Below are positions 17,684 through 26,192 of a stretch of DNA of 64,000 nt, piece after piece. The notes beneath the pieces are model-generated. The model was not told the origin of the DNA, ran no database searches, and saw only the letters and a program-made list of their open reading frames with translations. This DNA comes from Rhizobium leguminosarum bv. trifolii WSM2297 (GTDB lineage: Bacteria; Pseudomonadota; Alphaproteobacteria; Rhizobiales; Rhizobiaceae). The translations under genes and the position numbers were made by a program. The stretch's first letter is position 1. The number at the start of each line of letters is the position of its first letter. Location: NCBI RefSeq assembly GCF_000271845.1, contig NZ_JH719393.1, positions 1 to 64,000 of the forward strand, given 5' to 3'.

Positions 17684-18067
17684 AAGCTCGTAGGAGGACG
17701 GTGTCTGCCCTCGAACTGATCCCGGCTTTTGGTGGCCTGTCGCTTCAGAACTCAACCGAATAGTAGAAAGCAAAGGCAAGGAACCGAGACGGACGGGTTG
17801 ATCCGCTCGGCAAGGGGGTGGAAGTCAAGAGCCGGTCGCCGCCGTCGTTGGAGAAGCAATTACCGGCGGCGCCTTTTCACTTCATCCTGACTTGGGCCAC
17901 TGCCATGGCACGCTCGATAAGATGCGCCACTACTTCGAGGTGCCTCTTGCAAGCTCGACAGAGCCCGAGGATATCGCCAGTCCACCTGACCGCCCGCTCA
18001 ATATAGGTCGTGATGATTGCGTGATGCGGTTCATGTCCGCTGGCGACGCATCCAGTTACCGCCCGCA
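17684..18067. other. Intergenic stretch between convergent genes
   Basis: It separates the MFS gene (plus) from the receiver gene (minus). Reading frames here are short and not family-like. I see no RNA gene or repeat. Confidence 0.5.
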
Positions 18068-18427
18068 TCAGAGCTTCAATGCGGCCTCAATTGTTTCCTG
18101 TAGATCTTTCTTGGAAAAAGGCTTGCCAATCAGCGGCTGATGAGCAAATTCATCCGGCAATCCGCTCAGTCCGTATCCGGTGCTGAATATGAACGGGATC
18201 TGACGTTTGCGGAGGATTTCCGCGATTGAAAAGCTGGACTCACCGGCAAGGTTGACGTCCAGCACTGCAAGATCAACGGCCGCATCGGCCACGATCGTCC
18301 GTGCATCGGCAAGCCGCGATACGGATGCGACCACGTCGAAACCGAGATCCTCCAGCATGTCCTCGATCATCAGAGCCACCAGACCCTCGTCCTCGACAAC
18401 GAGAACCTTCATTCCGGAAACGTTCAT
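18068..18427 (-). CDS. Single-domain response regulator (CheY-like)
   Basis: 119 aa, receiver only: acidic pocket VVEDEGLV, phospho-acceptor Asp in LAVLDVNLAG, switch Thr in FSTGYG, conserved Lys in IGKPFSK. There is no output domain, so it must act on a protein partner or serve as a phosphate shuttle. Its start codon overlaps the stop of the HWE kinase upstream (ATGA at 18424-18427), implying translational coupling and a cognate pair. Receiver-only partners are common for HWE kinases in rhizobia. Confidence 0.92.
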   Translation of the reverse strand: MNVSGMKVLVVEDEGLVALMIEDMLEDLGFDVVASVSRLADARTIVADAAVDLAVLDVNLAGESSFSIAEILRKRQIPFIFSTGYGLSGLPDEFAHQPLIGKPFSKKDLQETIEAALKL

Positions 18428-20610
18428 GCCTTCACCTGCCCAACCGGAATCGAGATGAGGCAGGATACGCCGGTTGGCTCAAAGGAAAGGTCAAACTCAC
18501 CACCGAGGTCCCGCTCAATAGAGCGTTCCATCAGGCGAGTTCCGAAACCTCGTCGGGTTGGCGGCCTGACAGGCGGCCCATCCTGCTCATGCCACTCAAG
18601 GACCAGCGTTGATTGAGCCCCGGCCTCATCTTGGAGCCGCCAGGACAGAGAGAGCGCGCCCGCCTCGGACGACAGCGCCCCATATTTGATCGCATTCGTG
18701 GCGAGCTCATTCAAAGTCATTGTAAGGCTGAGTGCCGCCCGCGGGTCCAAAGCAGCAGGAGGCCCGTCGAACTTGATGCGCCAGGCCGCTTCGCCGGCGA
18801 GCGGTACCAGCACCTCCCGGATGAGAGAATCCAGGGGAGCGTCCTGCCAGTGCCGCTTGGTCAAAAGATCGTGGGCTCGAGAAAGAGACAACAGTCGATC
18901 TTCGAAGCGGTGCAGGAAGTCATCCAGATCCTCAGCGTGCCTTGCCGATTGTCTCGACAGCGACTGCACCGTCGCTAGTGTATTCTTAACGCGATGATTG
19001 AGCTCATCGATAAGAGTCTTCTGTCTGCTTTCTGCTTGTTTGCGCTCCGTGATGTCGACGAGCATGTTTATGGCTCCGACGAGGTGGCCATTGGCGTCGT
19101 GAAGTGGCGTAGGGTACGGTATAAAGGGAACGCGACTGCCATCTGGCCGTTCGGCGATCGCTTCCGCGCCTCGAACAGGGCGATCTTCCTTTAGTGCCAC
19201 CGCCATCGGACATTGGTCATGCGGAAGCGGGGTGCCGTCGAGATTGAACAGACGCCAGGTAACACACCACATGTCGCCCGCCTGTGGCGTTCGCCCCGAC
19301 ATCTCAACAGCTGCCTTGTTATAGAATGTAATCCGTCCTGTCGCGTCGGTCGTATATACCGCGGCCGGTAGCGCCTCGAGCAAATCGCGCATGTGCTGCT
19401 CGCTTGCGCGTATCTGGTCCTCCATCTGCTTCGCGACCGTGACATCCTGAATCACCCGCACGCCGTAGCGGAAGCTCCCGGTGTCATCCCGTACCGACGA
19501 GCTATGGATGTCGAGATAGACAATGCTCCCATCCGGTCTTGTGGCCCGCTTGCGCAGCGCATAGTTGTCGAGTTCTCCGGCAATTTGACGTGTGTAGAGC
19601 GCGGCATCCTGCTCACGGTCGTCATCGTGGGTGTAATCGCAGAAGGTCATGCTGAGCAGCTCTTGGCGGGAACGTCCGAGCATCTGGCATAGCGCGTCGT
19701 TCACCCGGAGAAGGCGCCCCACGGAGTCAGATTCTGCAATTCCGATCGTCGCAGCTTCATAGGTCGCCGCCAGGCGGTCCTCGCTGTCGCGACGTGCACT
19801 CTCGGCTTCGTGGAGATCGGTCACGTCGGTCGTGAAGCAGCGCGTGTTGATGAACGTTCCATCTTCAAACCGGCTGTTGGACGTGATCAGCACATGCTTG
19901 AAAGAGCCGTCCTTAGCGCGAAGGCGCGCAGGATAGCGGTCGAGCCTTTCACCGCATGACAACTTATGCAGAATATCGCCTATGACCGGCGCATCCGCAT
20001 GAAATTCCGCGATATGCCGTCCGACATATTCCTCGGCGGTATAACCGAGAAGAGCCAGCTCTGCCTTGTTTGCACGTTGAATGATGCCGTCGCCACCGAC
20101 AATGTGGAGACCGATCGCGCTGTTCTCGAAGAAATCCTCGAGGTCTGCGTTCCTTCGGCCAACCTCCTCCTCGATGGCCTTGCTCGCGGAGATGTCCTGA
20201 AAGCAATTTATCCCCCCTTGAATCGTACCGTTGTGGTGTTTCAGGGGGCGGATGTTCACCAGGGCGACAAAGCGCGATCCATCTGGCCGTTCGATGACGA
20301 CTTCTGCATTGCGTGTCTCTCTTCCCTCAAATACAGCCGTCGCCATCGGGCAGTCTTCGTGCGCCAGTGGCGTGCCGTCCGGCATGAAAAGAGCATGGGA
20401 CCCGCAGAAACGATCGCGCCTTTCTTCGAGCCGCGGCGTCCTTCCCCAGAGTTCGGCGGCCTGTTTGTTATAACGGACGAGCCAGCCATCGTGATCGCAG
20501 AGATAGACGGCGCCTGGAATAGCGTCGAGCACGCTCGGCGCCGCCGCGACAAGCGCGTCATATTCGCTCAACTTGCGGGGTGTGAGCGGGAATTCCTCGA
20601 TATTGGACAT
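18424..20610 (-). CDS. Multi-PAS HWE-family sensor histidine kinase
   Basis: 728 aa, no membrane segment. About four PAS domains span residues 15-520 (for example AIPGAVYLCDHDGWLVRYN and, later, ALPAAVYTTDATGRITFYN). The HWE kinase core starts at about residue 530: phospho-His in ELNHRVKNTLATVQSLSRQ, N box NELATNAIKYG, and the Trp-x-Glu motif in LEWHEQDGP, which defines the HWE family. ATG 20610 has AAAGG upstream; a longer open frame to 20694 lacks support. It signals through the receiver encoded by the overlapping gene at 18068-18427. PAS domains suggest a cytoplasmic redox, light or small-molecule input. Confidence 0.92.
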   Translation of the reverse strand: MSNIEEFPLTPRKLSEYDALVAAAPSVLDAIPGAVYLCDHDGWLVRYNKQAAELWGRTPRLEERRDRFCGSHALFMPDGTPLAHEDCPMATAVFEGRETRNAEVVIERPDGSRFVALVNIRPLKHHNGTIQGGINCFQDISASKAIEEEVGRRNADLEDFFENSAIGLHIVGGDGIIQRANKAELALLGYTAEEYVGRHIAEFHADAPVIGDILHKLSCGERLDRYPARLRAKDGSFKHVLITSNSRFEDGTFINTRCFTTDVTDLHEAESARRDSEDRLAATYEAATIGIAESDSVGRLLRVNDALCQMLGRSRQELLSMTFCDYTHDDDREQDAALYTRQIAGELDNYALRKRATRPDGSIVYLDIHSSSVRDDTGSFRYGVRVIQDVTVAKQMEDQIRASEQHMRDLLEALPAAVYTTDATGRITFYNKAAVEMSGRTPQAGDMWCVTWRLFNLDGTPLPHDQCPMAVALKEDRPVRGAEAIAERPDGSRVPFIPYPTPLHDANGHLVGAINMLVDITERKQAESRQKTLIDELNHRVKNTLATVQSLSRQSARHAEDLDDFLHRFEDRLLSLSRAHDLLTKRHWQDAPLDSLIREVLVPLAGEAAWRIKFDGPPAALDPRAALSLTMTLNELATNAIKYGALSSEAGALSLSWRLQDEAGAQSTLVLEWHEQDGPPVRPPTRRGFGTRLMERSIERDLGGEFDLSFEPTGVSCLISIPVGQVKA

Positions 20611-20860
20611 CGGCGACCTTTGCGCTTGTGATCTTCTCGTCGCGGTCGGAGCGGTTGAGGTTTCACCAGCGGAATAGGATCTCTTCCGCCCCATCCATCA
20701 ATCTGCCGAGCCAAAGGCAACGCGCCTAAACGTGTAGCTCCGGGATTTGTTTCATTTTAAGGCGAAGTTTCTACCGGCGTCTGGTGCCGCAACGTCCATT
20801 TGAACTCGTCGCAGCGCCCGAGACGTCGATGCGGAGGAGCTTGATCCGGCCGGCCAATTC

Positions 20861-21420
20861 AGCCAGATGCGCAGACGCGCCAGCCCTGGGCTGTCCGTGA
20901 ATGTCTCGCCATTGCAACTCTGCAATCCCGATTTCGCTGCCGATGTTCTTCGGTTTGTTCGCGACGAAGGGTTTGATCCGATGACGCTCACCTTGGAGAT
21001 TACCGAGGGTTCTGATGTCGCATTCCGAGCAGGCGAGGCGTTCGATTGATGCGCTGAAGGCTTTGCTCTCTATGACTTCGCTTGTGGTCACGCGAGTATC
21101 GGGACATTGCGACGGTCCGGGTTCGACAGCTTGAACGTGATTAGTAAGGATCGGCCGCCAATTGGCTGAGCCTTCACCCAACCGACGACCGATCCTTACT
21201 CATCACGCATTCGACACATCTCTCGTTGTGGCGGTGGATAAGGGAGGCGGGGGCTCGCCGTTCTGAGAGCAACGGTTGCGCTTGCCAGTGCGCTGGGCAT
21301 ACCCGTAACTGCCGAGGGCATCGAATTTCATCATCAGGAAGACGCCCGCGTGCTGCTGCTGCGACCAGCTTCAGGGATATGCTCGGGCGCCCCATGCGTG
21401 CAGGGGGCGTGCGGCATCTA
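20861..21420 (+). pseudogene. Relic of an EAL-domain cyclic-di-GMP phosphodiesterase
   Basis: Three separated pieces follow the EAL domain order. Piece one (20867-21040) reads LSVNVSPLQLCNPDFAADVL then FDPMTLTLEITEG. Piece two (about 21075-21150) reads GHASIGTLRRSGFDSL, matching the DDFGTGYASIG region. Piece three (about 21256-21400) reads VALASALGIPVTAEGIE then, one frame over, CDQLQGYA. Stops and frameshifts separate them, and the first catalytic half of the domain is missing. A 12-bp inverted repeat (AGTAAGGATCGG at 21143-21154 and 21189-21200) sits between pieces two and three, perhaps a scar. Confidence 0.75.
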
Positions 21421-21431
21421 TAGAGGTGGCT

Positions 21432-21743
21432 TCAGTTGAGCGTCTGCAGGGTAGTCTCGCGGCAAGTCACTCGCAAATGCTCGAGATCCCGCATATCGAG
21501 CTTGTCCCATGGAACCGCTTTTTTGCTGCCGGATCTTGCCGCCCCTATCGCGGTCAGTACTGCACGACCGATGGCAAGGGCCGACAGCCGCTCAAAGAGG
21601 CTGTAGGCGCCAAGGTGATATTCGACGACATAGAGATCCGCGCCGCGTGCTTCAGCCTTAACCTCTTCCAACCGGCCAACGGCCTTGCCTTCAAGGTCGT
21701 AGACCTGTTTTCCGAGCAGTAGTTCGAGCCGAACCTCGTTCAT
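21432..21743 (-). CDS. PRC-barrel-like small protein (second copy)
   Basis: 103 aa. The N-terminal part (LELLLGKQVYDLEGKAVGRL) has the strand-turn-strand pattern of a PRC-barrel, followed by a hydrophobic region and a C-terminal segment KAVPWDKLDM that resembles the closing strand of these domains. PRC-barrels occur in the photosynthetic reaction centre H subunit and RimM and in many small stress-related proteins. The start at 21743 lies just after the stop of the first PRC-barrel gene, so the two are cotranscribed. It is the last gene of the 21.4-23.9 kb operon. Confidence 0.75.
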   Translation of the reverse strand: MNEVRLELLLGKQVYDLEGKAVGRLEEVKAEARGADLYVVEYHLGAYSLFERLSALAIGRAVLTAIGAARSGSKKAVPWDKLDMRDLEHLRVTCRETTLQTLN

Positions 21744-21745
21744 GG

Positions 21746-22105
21746 TTATCCTCCCGGGATCCGCGTGATCACGTGGCGCTTCAGCCAATCCTGACACTGT
21801 TCCAATGGCGTCTCGCGACGATCCACGTTCACTTCGATGTCAATCGCAACGTTTCTGACTTTTTCCCAGGGCACGCGAAAAGCCGTGGCATTATCATCTG
21901 CGCCAGCCGTTCGGTAAAGCCAACGCAGGAAGCGATGCGACCGGTAGCCCAGCCGTCGCGACAGCGTCAGACTCCCCATTTCAATGAACGCGACTTTGGG
22001 AGCGTCGCCGTCAGAAAGGCTGAGGACGAGGCCATCTGCCTTGCCGATACGATTTTGCTCCTTGTCGACCATTTGCTTGTCCAGGACGTCGCGGATCAAA
22101 AGCAT
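21746..22105 (-). CDS. PRC-barrel-like small protein (first copy)
   Basis: 119 aa. The N-terminus MLLIRDVLDKQMVDKEQNRI followed by GKADGLVLSLSDG is a typical PRC-barrel opening. The C-terminal part includes FRVPWEKVRNVAIDIEVNVD. The start ATG 22105 follows the transporter stop codon (22107-22109) immediately, so translation is probably coupled. It is similar in plan to the next gene (21432-21743). Its role beside an NRAMP-like transporter is unknown; it might be a cytoplasmic or membrane-associated regulator of that transporter. Confidence 0.8.
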   Translation of the reverse strand: MLLIRDVLDKQMVDKEQNRIGKADGLVLSLSDGDAPKVAFIEMGSLTLSRRLGYRSHRFLRWLYRTAGADDNATAFRVPWEKVRNVAIDIEVNVDRRETPLEQCQDWLKRHVITRIPGG

Positions 22106-22106
22106 A

Positions 22107-23324
22107 TCATCCTCCAAATATCTGCAGGGGAAGGGTTATCAGGGCGACTATGAACGACAGGCCGATAATGACTAGCACGGCGGTATTGCTGATCCATCCA
22201 TTACGGTGCTTTCCAACAAAATTGCGATCGTTCATCAAAAACAGAAACGGAATGACGCCGAAGGGCAAGGCCAACGCGGTGATCGCCATCGAAAAAATCG
22301 TCAGTTGCAGGGGATCGACGCCAATCGCGATCGGCAGGACTGCGATACCGATGAAGCCTGTATAGACAAGGGCGAATGCCGGATCGGTTCGGGGCTTGGC
22401 ATCTTCCGACCAATTCCAACCAAAACCCTGGGCGGCCAGGTAGGCCTGGCCAAGGCTTGCTTCGAGCGCGGCGCCGAAGCAACTGATTCCGAGCGAAGCC
22501 GCGAAAAGGTAAAAACCCCATTTGCCCAATGCTGGGGTCAATATCGGCGCAATCTGGTCATATCCTTGGATGTCGGTGATGCCGCGCGGCGGAAAGACGA
22601 GTGCCGCCACAATCAGGATTGACGCTGCAATGACGGCGCCGAAGCTCATCCCCACCGTCGCGATTACGCGATTGGCGCCAAGGAAGCTCTTATCCCACTT
22701 TTCCTCGATCGCGCCCGACGAGTAAAACAAGAACAGGAACGGGGCTATCACGGCTCCTAGAATGCTGACGGCAATGAAACCGTAGTGCAGCGGCTCTTTG
22801 TCCGGCAGCGTCGGCACCAGTCCTTTTGCCACCTCCAGCCAGGGTGGGCCCATGACAAACACACCTACCACGAAACATACTGCCACCAAGCCCAGGAGGG
22901 CTACACCATCTTCGATCATGCCGAATGTGCCCTTCCAGAGCAGAAGCCATACGGTCAAGGCTACCGGCAAGGCCCACCACTGAAAGCCGACACCGCTGAC
23001 AAATTGCAGTGCTAGAGCAATACCGCCAATCTCTGACGCGAGGACGAGCAGATTGACGATCGAAATGATCAATAAAGTGACCAGGAAGTAATTCGCTCCG
23101 AAACGTTCCCTCATCCCATCGGCGACGGTGTGATGGCTGGCGATGGCAAATCGCCCCGACATTTCAATCAGGAATATAAGACATACAGTGCCGATGACAA
23201 TGGGCCAAAGCAGGCTGAACCCATAGGCCGCTCCAGCCTGGCTCGACGTTGCGATCTGACCGGTTTCGATAAATCCCCCGACGCTGGTGACTATCCCCAG
23301 CGATATCTGAAGCAGCTTTTTCAT
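22107..23324 (-). CDS. NRAMP-related metal-ion transporter lacking canonical metal-site motifs
   Basis: 405 aa with about eleven membrane helices. The overall order matches the NRAMP (MntH) family, but the metal-binding motifs differ. The helix 1 position that normally reads DPGN reads ETGQ (GGFIETGQIATSSQAG). The helix 6 position that normally reads MPHN reads APFL (GAVIAPFLFLF). It therefore belongs to an NRAMP-related clade, and its substrate may not be manganese or iron. Its start overlaps the stop of the lipoprotein gene (ATGA, 23321-23324), and two PRC-barrel genes follow directly. Inner membrane. Confidence 0.85.
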   Translation of the reverse strand: MKKLLQISLGIVTSVGGFIETGQIATSSQAGAAYGFSLLWPIVIGTVCLIFLIEMSGRFAIASHHTVADGMRERFGANYFLVTLLIISIVNLLVLASEIGGIALALQFVSGVGFQWWALPVALTVWLLLWKGTFGMIEDGVALLGLVAVCFVVGVFVMGPPWLEVAKGLVPTLPDKEPLHYGFIAVSILGAVIAPFLFLFYSSGAIEEKWDKSFLGANRVIATVGMSFGAVIAASILIVAALVFPPRGITDIQGYDQIAPILTPALGKWGFYLFAASLGISCFGAALEASLGQAYLAAQGFGWNWSEDAKPRTDPAFALVYTGFIGIAVLPIAIGVDPLQLTIFSMAITALALPFGVIPFLFLMNDRNFVGKHRNGWISNTAVLVIIGLSFIVALITLPLQIFGG

Positions 23325-23863
23325 CCCCCTGCACCAGAGAGCATAAGCTGCTCGGCCTCGTAGCGGTGAAGCTCGACAAGATTTTGATGGCCCTCTTCGA
23401 AACGCCCATGTCCGATCTCGTCGTGCGCCGTGGCGATCAATCCATTGAGCCTGACAACAGCCGCTCTCGCTTGGTCATACCTCGAGGTTTGCGGCAACTG
23501 CGATGAAAGATGCAAGATCTCCCTATGGCATCGTTGCACGGCAAGATCGGTGAAACCTTCTGGAACACGTCCCCCAAGGCGGGCCTCCAGGATCATCTCG
23601 GCGCTGGCGCTCCACACGAGGATTTCCTGCAGTTGTTTGTGAGACTGCTCATCCTCGTTCGAGCAGGAGGCGAGGGACAGCAATAGAACCGCAGATAAGG
23701 CTCTATTCGACCACCGCGGACTTCGCTTTACCGTTCTTGCTGGAAAGATGCGAACATGACCTTGGCCTGCATGTGCTGTATCGCCAGGCAGTGCGACGTT
23801 GCGAGAAGTCGGCGCTCGCCTGTCGTGGGTAGAGGAGGTGCGCGCCGGAAAACTCTTGGTCAA
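23321..23863 (-). CDS. Putative lipoprotein, first gene of the NRAMP-like operon
   Basis: 180 aa by the longest frame. A basic then hydrophobic stretch ends in a lipobox (AVLLLSLASC, Cys near residue 67), followed by a mostly helical domain rich in His, Glu and Arg (RCHREILHLSSQLPQTSRYD, GHGRFEEGHQNLVELHRYEA). The start is uncertain: TTG 23863 leaves about 45 residues before the hydrophobic segment, longer than a normal lipoprotein signal, and no nearer start codon exists in frame. The stop overlaps the transporter start. The His/Glu-rich body suggests, but does not prove, metal binding at the periplasmic face. A candidate EcfG-type promoter lies at 23915-23940. Confidence 0.65.
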   Translation of the reverse strand: MTKSFPARTSSTHDRRAPTSRNVALPGDTAHAGQGHVRIFPARTVKRSPRWSNRALSAVLLLSLASCSNEDEQSHKQLQEILVWSASAEMILEARLGGRVPEGFTDLAVQRCHREILHLSSQLPQTSRYDQARAAVVRLNGLIATAHDEIGHGRFEEGHQNLVELHRYEAEQLMLSGAGG

Positions 23864-23914
23864 GATGCGCTCCTTGCGAAGAATGCGCCGAACTGACGGT
23901 TTGGGTTCCCAATC

Positions 23915-23940
23915 AACCGTTTACCGATCAGATTGGTTCC
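23915..23940 (-). promoter_or_regulatory. Candidate EcfG-type promoter of the lipoprotein/NRAMP/PRC operon
   Basis: On the minus strand: GGAAC (23940-23936), 16-base spacer, CGGTT (23919-23915). It lies about 50 bases before the lipoprotein start. It fits the general stress response consensus except for one extra G in the -10 box. Confidence 0.4.
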
Positions 23941-24099
23941 GCCCCGATGCGAGAACACTTGGCGGTCATCCGAGGCCGGCGGCCCGAAGATCAGCTACCA
24001 ACTGCTGCTGATCTCCAACGATGCCAGAGCCGACACGGCCTTATCGCGAATTTTTCCAGCGCTGAGGACGTGAGAGGCTAGCCACCGGGTCGGCCGCTC

Positions 24100-24640
24100 T
24101 GTCCGGCAGAATGTTTGAGCCCGTGATCCCGCGGACCAACTCCAAAAAAAGCCTGAACCTTTGATGGAGGAGGCTTGACGATACGCGTAGGGCGGAAACG
24201 TCTCGTCGGACCAAGCGGAGAGGAGCGGCACGCCAAGGCAAGCGCTGACCAGCGATCCGGTGTCATTGACCACAAGGGATCCGTCGGCGGCGACGGGGAT
24301 GCCTAGCCGGACCGCGCTGAAACTCCCATTCGTAAGGGCGCTGCGTGACTTGATTGCGGATCAAAAGGCAGCGGTGCCCGTTTCGGAGATCCTTCGGCTC
24401 TTCAGGCTTGCCATGGCGAGCGAGGTAGGACGGCGAGGCGCAGGTCACAACGCGCGCCCTGAACAGCAGCCGCGCCTTCAGTGACGAGGATTCCGGCTCG
24501 CAGAACCGGACGACAACGTCGAAGCCGTCCCGGCGAGGTCGCCCATTCGATCCCGCAGGCCGACATCGACGAGCGACTCGGGAAACCGCTCCAGGAATTC
24601 GCCTATACTTGGCGACAGCAGGTGATGCGTCGGCGAAGGG
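24100..24640 (-). pseudogene. LysR-family regulator relic (effector domain only)
   Basis: Minus-strand pieces in different frames follow a LysR substrate-binding domain in order: FLERFPESLVDVGLRDRMGD, then VVTCASPSYLARHGKPEEP with a Trp-Glu-Phe segment, then SLVVNDTGSLVSACLG, then FRLFLELVRG near the C-terminus. At least three frameshifts separate them, and the DNA-binding domain is absent. It was a one-component regulator of the same general type as the intact LysR genes at 31427 and 36345. Confidence 0.75.
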
Positions 24641-24961
24641 GGAAATCAGGTCGCCGCATAGTCGCAGCGCACAAATCGAGTAGCAAAAGACAGATAGATT
24701 GAACCCGGCAACTTACTCATAAACTTCACCCACAGTGTTTCGCGCATTGGCAATATCCACTGAATTGCTGATGGGATGATAAGCCGCTGGGATGCGGCGA
24801 GCGAAACCAGGCTCACCATCCTTCGGCCATTACGGTCGCGAGACTTCAAAATCCAAGTTCACCTGTCAATGTGCGAGCTGCGCACCGTTTACTGTGGTGC
24901 TAACACCTCAGAATAGCTTACCGCGGTGCGGCGCGATTGCCTCGGGCGGGGCTTGTTTTTG

Positions 24962-25258
24962 TCAGCCCGCCATCTTCATTTCCGCCATGTCGTCGGGGAG
25001 GACATGCATTCCCGCCGCACGGGCCGCCTTTACGAAGGCGTCGCGGGCGATCTCAGGATCCAGATAGAGTTCCATCGCGTCGAGCGACGTCGCAAGCGCC
25101 CGATGAAACTCGGGGGATTGCTTGCCGCCGGATGGCCAGCTCACGCTGAGCAGAAGCACCGCGAGTTCGTCGACGGTGTGTGCCTGGCGGTAGCGCGCGA
25201 GACCTTCGATCTCGACATGGAGCGGACGGATAGGAACCTTGATCTGAGAGTTGTTCAT
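24962..25258 (-). CDS. DUF982 protein
   Basis: 98 aa. The pattern PIRPLHVEIEGLARYRQAHT, a LLLSVSWPSGG segment and the C-terminal EIARDAFVKAARAAGMHVLP match DUF982, a small family nearly restricted to rhizobia, of unknown function. ATG 25258 is chosen as the family-like start; the frame is open further upstream without similarity. No signal peptide or membrane helix. It is monocistronic, between a LysR relic and an AT-rich intergenic region. Confidence 0.85.
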   Translation of the reverse strand: MNNSQIKVPIRPLHVEIEGLARYRQAHTVDELAVLLLSVSWPSGGKQSPEFHRALATSLDAMELYLDPEIARDAFVKAARAAGMHVLPDDMAEMKMAG

Positions 25259-25658
25259 GACACGAGACCCTCCTGACCTACACCGAAAGCCTGAACATTG
25301 ATTCGGTTCCGTGACGGCCGGCTCACAGCGACAGGCATTCCTCCCAGATGCCATACGAGTCCTAGTCCATGGCAGCGGCCTGGCCTCAATATGCGCCGAT
25401 CGACATCGGGCACTCACGTCGTGGACCCACCTTGTCAACGCCTAGACCTGTCGGACGGGTCGGCCTATTCGAGAACGCCCCGGTTCCGTTCCTCGTCGCT
25501 GCGACGGTTGCCCGTCCCGATGAGATGACGTTCGGTCGTGCGAAAGCCCTTCGGGGTCGAGACACCTAGCGCCATTTAGCGGAAGCCGGAATCCTCGCCC
25601 GAAGCAGCGAATGAACAATTTTAAGGGAAACAATATCCGGCATTTTTATGGTCGATTA

Positions 25659-25720
25659 TGGCCGCCCAACGTACAGGAGACTCATTGCTTAGGGTTTAGC
25701 AAGCGATCGCTGGGCGGCCA
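25659..25720. repeat. 62-base hairpin with 10-bp perfect outer arms
   Basis: TGGCCGCCCA (25659-25668) and TGGGCGGCCA (25711-25720) pair perfectly. A short inner stem (TTGCT with AGCAA) lies within. It opens the AT-rich, gene-less stretch before 26.0 kb and could be an RNA structure, a transposon end pair or a protein-binding site. Confidence 0.55.
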
Positions 25721-25799
25721 AACGAACAATACCAAATATTGATGCAAATTGTAGTTATAATTTCAACGCTTAAGCTGATTTTGTTCCTTATACGGGTAT

Positions 25800-25975
25800 C
25801 GTAGCTTTCGACTTTTAGCTTATCTTAATATATATGTCGAAACAAATGCTTGTAAAAGTATTATTTATTGAATATATTGACAGAACTTGCGTGACTGGTC
25901 GTTGCAACGTCGCGATGGGTTGGGCCAAAAATAGAAAACACCCCTTTTCCTATCCCCGCTCTCGCGGGGTTTTCT
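25800..25975 (+). ncRNA. Candidate small RNA ending in an intrinsic terminator
   Basis: An AT-rich, gene-less stretch (about 25740-25880) runs into GC-rich sequence ending in a strong terminator: CCCCGC (25954-25959), loop TCTC, GCGGGG (25964-25969), then TTTTCTTCTTC. No upstream plus-strand gene explains this terminator; the nearest upstream gene is on the minus strand. A 10-base palindrome (CGTTGCAACG) near 25900 adds structure. A 75-codon frame beginning at 25834 runs through the terminator and is unlikely to be a protein. The 5' end is a guess. Confidence 0.4.
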
Positions 25976-25980
25976 TCTTC
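25954..25980 (+). terminator. Orphan rho-independent terminator
   Basis: Six-bp GC stem with a four-base loop, followed by a T-rich tail, in a region with no plus-strand gene. Confidence 0.8.
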
Positions 25981-26027
25981 AAGCCTAAAAGGTCGGTCAT
26001 CAATGTTCTCGGCCGCCGAGTGTGTTG

Positions 26028-26192
26028 TCACGAAGTCGTGTTGCTAGTGTCTGGTGATTGAACGATCCTGGCGGAAGTGGAGGGCGAGCAACCCCCGATG
26101 ACATGGTGGTCATACTGGAGCAGGGTCCGCCCAACGACGAATCCGATATGGTCGGACGCGCCGAGGACGACGAATGAATCATGATCGGTCAT
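26028..26192 (-). pseudogene. Truncated Rossmann-fold (NmrA/SDR-like) fragment
   Basis: 54 codons. MTDHDSFVVLGASDHIGFVV matches the first strand and glycine loop of NAD(P)-binding proteins (usually VLGATGHIGSVV), after which the sequence loses similarity and stops. Its ATG overlaps the stop of the YCII relic (ATGA, 26189-26192), so it was probably the second gene of a two-gene operon. Too short to be functional. Confidence 0.6.

Noticed and set aside
16832..17779. Minus-strand reading frame of 315 codons
   Set aside because: Antisense to the MFS gene, extremely rich in Arg, Asp and Gly, a typical shadow frame.
25834..26061. 75-codon plus-strand frame in the AT-rich island
   Set aside because: It runs straight through a strong intrinsic terminator and has no ribosome-binding site.
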